Positions 1-5,272 of a stretch of DNA of 13,589 nucleotides are shown here, in pieces. The stretch is from positions 1 through 13,589 of the forward strand of contig JBDUEM010000214.1 of the NCBI GenBank assembly GCA_040002435.1, in the 5' to 3' direction. The stretch comes from JANXXV01 sp040002435 (lineage in GTDB: Bacteria; Acidobacteriota; Terriglobia; Bryobacterales; Bryobacteraceae). The notes under the pieces were generated by a model. The model was not told the DNA's origin, made no database searches, and worked only from the letters and a program-made list of their open reading frames with translations. A program made the position numbers and the translations under genes. How positions within the stretch are numbered: the first letter of the stretch is position 1; the number at the start of each line of letters is the position of its first letter.

Positions 1-149
1 TCGAGCATTAGCTTATTCAAAGCCAAAAATGGTCTTGACAATGGGGTCCACTTTACCCAAGTGGAGGGATCTACTTCGCCGGACGAACAAATGCACCGAC
101 ACTTTCAATCCCCGTAACGGCCGGCGCTTACGGCACTTCACCGCAGGCC
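1..149 (+). other. upstream coding remnant of the SBBP-repeat gene, probable frame break
   Basis: The frame of the gene at 150-1187 stays open upstream to position 39 and reads as a beta-propeller blade: GGIYFAGRTN (from 63) followed by PVTAGAYG, the usual SBBP pattern of Y-x-A-G-x-T-N then P-V-T-x-G-A-Y. In that frame TGA (36-38) and TAG (9-11) stop translation. The other plus frame starting at base 1 is open from 1 to about 113 and gives a plausible propeller-like segment (SLFKAKNG). This suggests that the reading frame shifts between roughly 40 and 65, by a real indel or a sequencing error. No start codon or ribosome-binding site was found between 39 and 150. It is inferred from motif match only. 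Confidence 0.5.
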
Positions 150-1187
150 GTGGGAGGTAGTGGTTTCGTTGGTCATCTGAGATCTGATGGTTCTGCTATT
201 GATCGCTTCTCGTACCTTACAAATGGAAATCGCCTAAAGCGGAATATAGATAACTCCTTATATGTCGGCACAGGTTTGAGAATTCGTGGACAAGACTTCA
301 GTTTGGTCGGTTTGCTTCCGTTTGAACTGTCCGATCTAATACCTGTCGACGGTCGGTCCGCTTGGCTAGTTGGAACAGCGGGCGTAAATTCGTCATTGGT
401 AACCCCAAACGCGTTTCAATCGTTACCCAACGGGGAATCTGAGGCAATTCTCATTCGAGTAGCGGACGTTGAGCCAACTGTTTCTGCTATCACGAGTTCA
501 TCGGGTATCTCTGGCGCACAATTGGCTCCAGGTCAGTTAGTCTCTGTTTTTGGTAGTGAACTTGGTACGCCCACTGGTATGGGGCTTCATCTCGACACCT
601 TCGGAAGAGTGGATTCGGTCCTTGGGGAAACTCGTGTGCTATTCGACGGCTTACCTGCTCCCTTGCTTTACGTGAGATCAGATCAGGTCAACACAATCGT
701 TCCCTTTGCGACTAGTGAACACGCTTCAACAGAAGTCGTTGTTGAGTACAAGGGTGTCAAGTCAAACCCCGTCAACATTCCTATCGTGGAATCGGCCCCA
801 GGAATTTTTACCGTGAACGGCAAGGGGTCGGGCCAAGCTGCTGTCTTGAATCAAGATGGTAATCTCAACAGTCGTCTGAACCCAGCTCGCCGTGGTTCGA
901 TCATTACGCTGTATGCGACCGGAGCCGGTCTGGTCAGTCCAGCCGTCGATGGGAGTCTGGCGGGAAGCGCACTACCAACTCTACTCTTGCCCGTTATCGT
1001 CGGCATGGACAACGCTGGAACTGAGATCTTATATGCGGGCGCGGCGCCCGGATTGGTGGCTGGAATCATACAAGTAAACTTTCGAATCCCGAATGACACG
1101 CGAATTGGGGATTCGATTCCGGTCGTTCTGAGGGTCGGAAGCGCTTATAGCCAGCCGGTCACGGTAGCCGTTAGAGATATACCTTGA
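150..1187 (+). CDS. SBBP beta-propeller / TIGR03437 C-terminal-domain protein, N-terminally incomplete
   Basis: This is the C-terminal part of a probably exported surface protein of the type expanded in Solibacter and relatives. The GTG at 150 is only the first possible start in frame; it falls inside a propeller blade and has no Shine-Dalgarno, so the true start is likely outside the window. Residues 1-110 finish the propeller (GFVGHLRSDGSAIDRFSYLTNG resembles the end of an SBBP repeat). Residues about 120-342 form the TIGR03437 domain: APGQLVSVFGSELG, then a V-x-FDGLPAPLLYVRSDQVNTIVPF stretch, then SAPGIFTVNGKGSGQAAVLNQDG, then GSIITLYATGAG and the closing AGIIQVNFRIPN segment. The domain is taken to be a secreted immunoglobulin-like fold; its ligand is unknown. 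Base composition is clearly more AT-rich than the genes to the right. It may be a pseudogene if the upstream frame break is real. Confidence 0.75.
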   Translation: MGGSGFVGHLRSDGSAIDRFSYLTNGNRLKRNIDNSLYVGTGLRIRGQDFSLVGLLPFELSDLIPVDGRSAWLVGTAGVNSSLVTPNAFQSLPNGESEAILIRVADVEPTVSAITSSSGISGAQLAPGQLVSVFGSELGTPTGMGLHLDTFGRVDSVLGETRVLFDGLPAPLLYVRSDQVNTIVPFATSEHASTEVVVEYKGVKSNPVNIPIVESAPGIFTVNGKGSGQAAVLNQDGNLNSRLNPARRGSIITLYATGAGLVSPAVDGSLAGSALPTLLLPVIVGMDNAGTEILYAGAAPGLVAGIIQVNFRIPNDTRIGDSIPVVLRVGSAYSQPVTVAVRDIP

Positions 1188-1350
1188 GGGACCATATGAC
1201 TGGTGCCAGGATCAGAGAGGAATTCGTCAGCGATTGTGAGTGCGCTTCGAGCCACACTTCGCCGCAGCGTCAAGGCGCTATGTGGTTGATTGATCGTGGT
1301 CCGCAACCTGCCCGTTTTTTGACGTAGAACCTTTAGAGCCAACAAACATT

Positions 1351-1426
1351 TGGCGTCCCCAGCGGGTTTCGAACCCGCGTTACCGCCGTGAAAGGGCGAT
1401 GTCCTAGGCCACTAGACGATGGGGAC
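1351..1426 (-). tRNA. tRNA-Glu (UUC)
   Basis: A complete 76-nt cloverleaf on the minus strand. The acceptor stem is GTCCCCA paired with TGGGGAC, followed by discriminator G and an encoded CCA (1351-1353). The anticodon loop at 1388-1394 reads CTTTCAC on the minus strand, giving anticodon UUC (1390-1392). The T arm carries GGTTCGAA. Its 3' end faces the AT-rich SBBP gene, and its promoter region lies at about 1449-1483. Confidence 0.97.
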
Positions 1427-1448
1427 GGCTGGGCAGGAAGAAGCTACC

Positions 1449-1483
1449 TTTATACTGTAGCTTCCCAGTCAGGAACGAGTCAA
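1449..1483 (-). promoter_or_regulatory. candidate tRNA-Glu promoter with overlapping inverted repeat
   Basis: Read on the minus strand, TTGACT (1478-1483) is followed after 18 nt by TACAGT (1454-1459), with a TATAAA (1449-1454) immediately downstream; the tRNA begins 22 nt after TATAAA. The -10 area sits within an 8-bp perfect inverted repeat, GAAGCTAC (1440-1447) and GTAGCTTC (1457-1464), with a 9-nt loop. The -35 and -10 matches are moderate, so the exact start is uncertain. Confidence 0.4.
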
Positions 1484-1566
1484 CTTTTGACGCAAGAAAT
1501 CCCGTACAAACGGTTGGTGCAGAAGGGGAAACAGGCCACCCCTAAACCCGAAGCGGCCCATAACAG

Positions 1567-1905
1567 CTACAGCGTTTTCAGATAGGCCAGCAAGTTGGCC
1601 TTTTCATCATCGGCCAGCATATCCGCGTAGGCCGGCATGCCGTTTCCACCGGCATTGATAATGGCCCGCACGTTCGCCTCGGTCGGCTTCTTGCCGTTCT
1701 TCAGCTTGTCCTTCTTGAACAAACCTTTCAGTCCCGGGCCCATCTTCTTCTCATCGGAATCCGCGTTGTGGCAGACGCCGCATTGATCGAAAACCTCTTT
1801 GCCTTTCTCGGCGTCGCCTTCGGCGGCCTTGCTCACCACCGGATTCGCGACCAGCGCGAGTGCCAGAACGCCGGCTCCAAAAAGTCCTGAAATTGTTTGT
1901 CTCAT
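1567..1905 (-). CDS. small exported class I c-type cytochrome
   Basis: A 112-residue monohaem cytochrome c expected to carry electrons in the periplasm. Residues 1-28 form a signal peptide with a hydrophobic core (GLFGAGVLALALVA) and a likely cleavage after SKA. The haem-binding motif is CGVCH (C42, C45, H46), and M90 in NGMPAY is the likely sixth ligand. The C-terminal helix (EKANLLAYLKTL) is typical of class I cytochromes. The start is well supported: AGGGAG lies 6 nt before the ATG. It is divergent from the glycosyltransferase gene with 35 nt between starts, and stands alone on its strand. The electron donor and acceptor cannot be read from the window; a cytochrome c6/c553-like carrier is likely. 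Confidence 0.92.
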   Translation of the reverse strand: MRQTISGLFGAGVLALALVANPVVSKAAEGDAEKGKEVFDQCGVCHNADSDEKKMGPGLKGLFKKDKLKNGKKPTEANVRAIINAGGNGMPAYADMLADDEKANLLAYLKTL

Positions 1906-1928
1906 CGTCCGCTCCCTATCAGATAGTT

Positions 1929-1934
1929 TACAAT
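1929..1934 (+). promoter_or_regulatory. candidate -10 box before the glycosyltransferase gene
   Basis: TACAAT matches five of six bases of the sigma70 -10 consensus and ends 6 nt before the TTG start at 1941. No good -35 is visible at 16-18 nt. If used, transcription would begin at or very near the start codon, giving a leaderless message. Confidence 0.35.
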
Positions 1935-1940
1935 CTTCGA

Positions 1941-2567
1941 TTGCAGCCCGTCATTATTCTGTTTGCCAAAGCGCCGATTCCCGGGCGAGTCAAGACCCGC
2001 CTGCAGCCGCCGCTCTCCCCGGGCGAAGCCGCCTCGCTTCATGAAGGATTCGTACATGATCTGATCCTTCGCCTGCAATCATTTACCCGTGCCAGCCTGG
2101 AACTGCACACCGACATACCCACGGATGCATGGGCCCGTACGGGAGTTGCACAAAGACTGCAATCGGAAGGCGATTTGCCATTAAAAATGTTTCACGCCCT
2201 GCAGCAGGCACTCTTGCGGGGGCATGAGCGCGCCATGATCGTCGGTACCGACGCGCCCACACTTCCCGTGGAGCACCTGGAGCAGTTGCTTGCATCCGAA
2301 TCCGATGTAGCGCTCGGCCCGACAGATGACGGGGGTTACTACGCGATTGCCTGCCGGCACACGCATCCCGCCATGTTCGACCACGTGATCTGGAGCGGCC
2401 CTCAAACGCTGGAACATACCGTACACGCGATCGAGCGGGCCGGCCTCAGTGTCGCCTTAGGTCCGCGCTGGTTCGACGTGGACGAGCCTGCAGACCTGGA
2501 ACGTCTGGCGTTGTCGGCCGATCTGCCTCCGCACACCGCGCGCTGGTTTGCCGCTCGCAAGAAATAA
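1941..2567 (+). CDS. TIGR04282/DUF2064 family glycosyltransferase-like protein
   Basis: A 208-residue protein with the nucleotidyl/glycosyltransferase A fold. Family motifs are in order: FAKAPIPGRVKTRL near the N-terminus (residues about 8-21), MIVGTDAPTLP in the middle (the DxP nucleotide-sugar region) and ALGPTDDGGYYAIAC after it, then WFDVDEPADLERL near the C-terminus. Members are often called rSAM/selenodomain-associated transferase 1; the substrate is not established. The start is set at TTG 1941 because the fold begins immediately after it (PVIILFAKAP). A GTG at 1860 in the same frame would extend through the divergent cytochrome start and is unlikely. No Shine-Dalgarno is visible; a TACAAT box lies 6 nt before the TTG. 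The Get3d-like ATPase gene begins 40 nt downstream. Confidence 0.85.
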   Translation: MQPVIILFAKAPIPGRVKTRLQPPLSPGEAASLHEGFVHDLILRLQSFTRASLELHTDIPTDAWARTGVAQRLQSEGDLPLKMFHALQQALLRGHERAMIVGTDAPTLPVEHLEQLLASESDVALGPTDDGGYYAIACRHTHPAMFDHVIWSGPQTLEHTVHAIERAGLSVALGPRWFDVDEPADLERLALSADLPPHTARWFAARKK

Positions 2568-2607
2568 CCGCAAAATGCCGCCGTACGGCATCCTACATAC
2601 TGAACGT

Positions 2608-3798
2608 ATGCGAATTCTCCTTTTCAGTGGCAAGGGCGGCGTTGGCAAGACCAGCCTTGCGGCGGCAACCGGAGTGCGGCTCGCCGAACTAGGCAAGCGA
2701 ACGCTGGTGATGAGCGTCGATGCCGCTCACAGTTTGGCGGACTCGTTCGAAATCGGCGAGGGCCTGTTTCACGGACAGACCGCGGACCCTTTCCGCATCA
2801 GCGGGAATCTCGATATCCAGGAAGTCAACATCCAGCGCGAAATCAAAAGGCACTGGACGGAAATATCCACTTACATCACTTCCATCCTGCGCACCAGCGG
2901 CATTAGCGACGTAGAAGCGGAAGAACTCGCCATCCTGCCCGGCATGGAAGAACTGAGCGCCATGATGTACGTGAATCAGTACAAGAACGCCGGCCGCTAC
3001 GATGTGATGATTCTCGATTGCGCGCCGACGGCGGAGTCCATGCGGTTCATTAGCATGCCGACCACGCTCGATTGGTACATCAAGCACGTCTTCCCGTTCC
3101 AGCGCAAGATCATGAAGGCGGTGAGGCCGATTGCCAACCGCATCTCCCCCGTGGAGTTGCCGCCCGACACGTATTTTGGAAACATTCTCGACCTCTTCAA
3201 CAAGCTGGAGGGCATTGATGTTCTGCTCGAAGATCCACAAGTCACCAGCGTCCGGTTAGTCACCAACCCGGAGCGAATGGTGCTCCGCGAAACTCAGCGC
3301 GCTTATGTCTATTTTTCCCTGCACGGACTGACAGTGGATGAAATTCTAGTGAACCGTGTGCTGCCCGCAGAGATCAGCGACACATTCTTCAAAGAATGGC
3401 GAACCTCGCAGCAGCAGTGCCTGCAGGAGATGGACGCCTACTTTGCCCCGCTGCGGCCGAGGCGTGTTCCGCTGTTCACGCACGAGGTTTCCGGGCTCCC
3501 GCGCCTGCAGGAACTGGCAAAGGTGCTGTATCCTGAGGGCGAGGACCCTTCGGCCGTCACCTGCGCGGAACGGCCGTACCGGTTCGAGAAAGTGGACGGC
3601 CGGTATGAAGTTCATCTGACAATGCCGTTTGCGCAGAAGGGCGAGATCGGGCTGTTCAAGAAGGCTGATGAACTGGTGGTCGAGGTGGGTACCCTGCGGC
3701 GCCATATTGGATTGCCGACGTCCATGGCGGGATTATCGCCGGGAAGGGCCCGATTGCTGGATAGAACGCTGATCATTGAAATGAAGGAGACGTCATGA
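2608..3798 (+). CDS. ArsA/Get3-family ATPase with C-terminal alpha-crystallin-like domain (Get3d-like)
   Basis: A 396-residue cytosolic P-loop ATPase of the SIMIBI class. The deviant Walker A is GKGGVGKT (8-15, with signature K9). Switch I contains D38 in SVDAAHS, and switch II is LDCAPTAES (D137). TNPERMVLRET (219-229) and VNRVLP (248-253) are typical of ArsA/Get3. Residues about 323-392 form an HSP20/alpha-crystallin-like beta domain (YRFEKVDGRYEVHLTMPF onward), the architecture named Get3d in cyanobacteria and plants. The only cysteines are C138, C271 and C319, which do not form the three-cysteine arsenite site of E. coli ArsA, so an arsenite-pump role is unlikely. ATG 2608 was chosen because the P-loop strand starts there; longer starts overlap the preceding gene. 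The 3' end overlaps the next gene by ATGA. Confidence 0.88.
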   Translation: MRILLFSGKGGVGKTSLAAATGVRLAELGKRTLVMSVDAAHSLADSFEIGEGLFHGQTADPFRISGNLDIQEVNIQREIKRHWTEISTYITSILRTSGISDVEAEELAILPGMEELSAMMYVNQYKNAGRYDVMILDCAPTAESMRFISMPTTLDWYIKHVFPFQRKIMKAVRPIANRISPVELPPDTYFGNILDLFNKLEGIDVLLEDPQVTSVRLVTNPERMVLRETQRAYVYFSLHGLTVDEILVNRVLPAEISDTFFKEWRTSQQQCLQEMDAYFAPLRPRRVPLFTHEVSGLPRLQELAKVLYPEGEDPSAVTCAERPYRFEKVDGRYEVHLTMPFAQKGEIGLFKKADELVVEVGTLRRHIGLPTSMAGLSPGRARLLDRTLIIEMKETS

Positions 3799-3998
3799 AC
3801 GAATCGGCTGCGAAGCACCATTGCATTTGCGAGGACATCGCCCATATTATGCGCAGTTTCGGACCCTCGGAATCGGTAGTGGAACATTTCCGCACCGCCC
3901 GCATTGAGGTGCTCAAAGGCATCCGGCAGATGATTGACGATCGAATTGAACGGGCGCAGGAAAAGAGCGCCAAGGGCACCAGTTTCGGGGTCGAGTAA
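3795..3998 (+). CDS. small helical protein translationally coupled to the Get3d-like ATPase
   Basis: A 67-residue protein without a recognised name. The N-terminus has HHCIC (H8, H9, C10, C12). The rest is predicted helical and charged: VVEHFRTARIEVLKGIRQMIDDRIERAQE (about 28-56), ending KGTSFGVE. The pattern HFRxARIEVLKxIRxxIDxRIE with a KGT tail is one I recall from small hypothetical proteins in acidobacteria and relatives, but no function is known to me. Translation is well supported: AAGGAG lies 5 nt before the ATG, and the ATG overlaps the ATPase stop (ATGA). The peroxiredoxin follows after 2 nt. The coupling suggests it acts with the ATPase, as a client, adaptor or metal-binding partner; this is inference. 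Confidence 0.82.
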   Translation: MNESAAKHHCICEDIAHIMRSFGPSESVVEHFRTARIEVLKGIRQMIDDRIERAQEKSAKGTSFGVE

Positions 3999-4000
3999 AC

Positions 4001-4471
4001 ATGGCTGATCCCGTGAAAGAGGGCGCGAAGGCGCCGGCGATTGAACTGCAAACCGATACCGAGGAAGCCTTTGACTTGGCGAAACAGAAGGGCAGGAACG
4101 TGGTGCTGTACTTCTATCCGAAGGCGGACACTCCCGGCTGCACAATTGAGGCGCACGAATTCAACGATGCCTTGAAGAAGCTGGCAAAGTATGATGCCGA
4201 CGTCTACGGAATCTCTCCGGACGCCCCCAAGGCGCAAGCGAAATTCAAAACCAAGTGCGATCTGAAATTCCCTTTGCTCTGCGATGTGGAACACGCGGTG
4301 GCCGAGGCCTACGGCGTGTGGGGCGAGAAGAGTATGTACGGCAAGAAGTATATGGGCATTGAGCGCACCACGTTCGTCATCGGCAAGGACGGAAAGATCG
4401 CCAAAGTATTTACGAAGGTGAAGCCGGCCGGACACGCGGCGGAAGTGCTGGACGCCCTTGCGGCCTTCTAA
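4001..4471 (+). CDS. bcp: peroxiredoxin, Bcp/PrxQ type
   Basis: A 156-residue thioredoxin-fold peroxidase that reduces hydrogen peroxide and organic hydroperoxides in the cytoplasm. The active-site motif is PKADTPGCT with peroxidatic C47, and R122 in GIERTTFVI is the conserved arginine. The usual resolving cysteine five residues after C47 is replaced by H52. C86 (in KTKCDLKF) sits on the helix where another PrxQ subgroup has its resolving cysteine; C94 is a further candidate. The gene begins 2 nt after the small protein and ends 3 nt before the M23 gene, so all are probably on one message. No strong Shine-Dalgarno precedes the ATG, consistent with translational coupling. Confidence 0.93.
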   Translation: MADPVKEGAKAPAIELQTDTEEAFDLAKQKGRNVVLYFYPKADTPGCTIEAHEFNDALKKLAKYDADVYGISPDAPKAQAKFKTKCDLKFPLLCDVEHAVAEAYGVWGEKSMYGKKYMGIERTTFVIGKDGKIAKVFTKVKPAGHAAEVLDALAAF

Positions 4472-4474
4472 AGC

Positions 4475-5272
4475 ATGATGCTGCGGTTGATTGCCTCAGC
4501 CTTGGCGGCGGTGCTGCTTGCCTCTTCGCAAACGCAGGTCAAACAAGGAGAAGTGCTGCGGGTAACCGCTGCCGGAGCCACCGCGCAGCTTCTCGATAAA
4601 ACCATCCGGCTGTTCCCGCAGCCTGGCAGCCAGAGTCTGGGTCTGATGCCCATAGCCATCGCGCAAAAGCCTGGAAAGTACACCGTGATTGTGCGGGACG
4701 CGCATGGGACTAAGCTGGAGGACGTTCCCATCGAAGTGGTGGACGCGCATTATCCCAAGCAGAACATTGCCGCCACCAAAGCTATGAAGTCGCTGACGCC
4801 GCTGCCGGGCGAGATGGAGGCCGTGCGCGCGTTGAACAACACCGTTTCCGAGAAGCGAATGTGGGACGAGCCTTTTCTCACGCCCACCGCGGAATGCATG
4901 AATTCACTGTTCGGGGTAATGCGCTATCACAACGGGAAACCAACAGGCAATTTCCATCGCGGCGTCGATCTCCGCTCTCCCATGGGCCGTCCGGTACACG
5001 CCATTTCGCCTGGGGTGGTGAGGATCTCGCAAATGTTCCGGCTGCACGGAGGCACCATCGGGATCGATCACGGGCAGGGCGTGGTATCCACCTATCTCCA
5101 TATGTCGAAGCTTGCGCTGCCGGAAGGTACGGCGGTGAAAAAAGGTGACGTTGTGGGATACGTTGGCTCTACCGGCTTTGCCACCGGACCACACCTGCAC
5201 TGGGCTATTTACGTAAATGGCGTCCCCGTGAATCCCAGCCAGTGGATTCCCAACGTTCCGCGCTGTCAGTAG
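4475..5272 (+). CDS. secreted M23 (LytM-type) zinc metallopeptidase
   Basis: A 265-residue protein with a short signal peptide (MLRLIASALAAVLLASS), an N-terminal beta region (about 20-92, resembling a small immunoglobulin-like domain) and a C-terminal peptidase M23 domain (about 140-255). The metal ligands are visible as HRGVD (H161, D165) and H242 of GPHLHW; catalytic H209 (TYLHM) and H240 complete the set, so the enzyme looks active. The family cleaves peptide cross-bridges in peptidoglycan in the periplasm or acts on other envelope peptides. ATG 4475 follows the peroxiredoxin stop by 3 nt; ATG 4478 is equally possible. The last 7 nt overlap the convergent mutS2 gene. Confidence 0.92.
   Translation: MMLRLIASALAAVLLASSQTQVKQGEVLRVTAAGATAQLLDKTIRLFPQPGSQSLGLMPIAIAQKPGKYTVIVRDAHGTKLEDVPIEVVDAHYPKQNIAATKAMKSLTPLPGEMEAVRALNNTVSEKRMWDEPFLTPTAECMNSLFGVMRYHNGKPTGNFHRGVDLRSPMGRPVHAISPGVVRISQMFRLHGGTIGIDHGQGVVSTYLHMSKLALPEGTAVKKGDVVGYVGSTGFATGPHLHWAIYVNGVPVNPSQWIPNVPRCQ

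Noticed and set aside
1188..1350. Gene or attachment site between the SBBP gene and tRNA-Glu
   Set aside because: The short open frame on the minus strand has no motif, and no repeat of the tRNA 3' end was seen here.
1500..1566. Terminator of the cytochrome gene
   Set aside because: Only a 5-bp AGGGG/CCCCT stem with a 10-nt loop and no T-run was found, too weak to call.
2608..3798. Arsenite-pump ATPase ArsA
   Set aside because: The three-cysteine metalloid site is missing, there is only one ATPase domain, and no arsB, arsC or arsR is nearby. The alpha-crystallin-like domain points to the Get3d-like type.
3773..4435. Minus-strand open frame opposite the small protein and peroxiredoxin genes
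   Set aside because: The plus strand has clear motifs and coupled starts; the antisense product has none.
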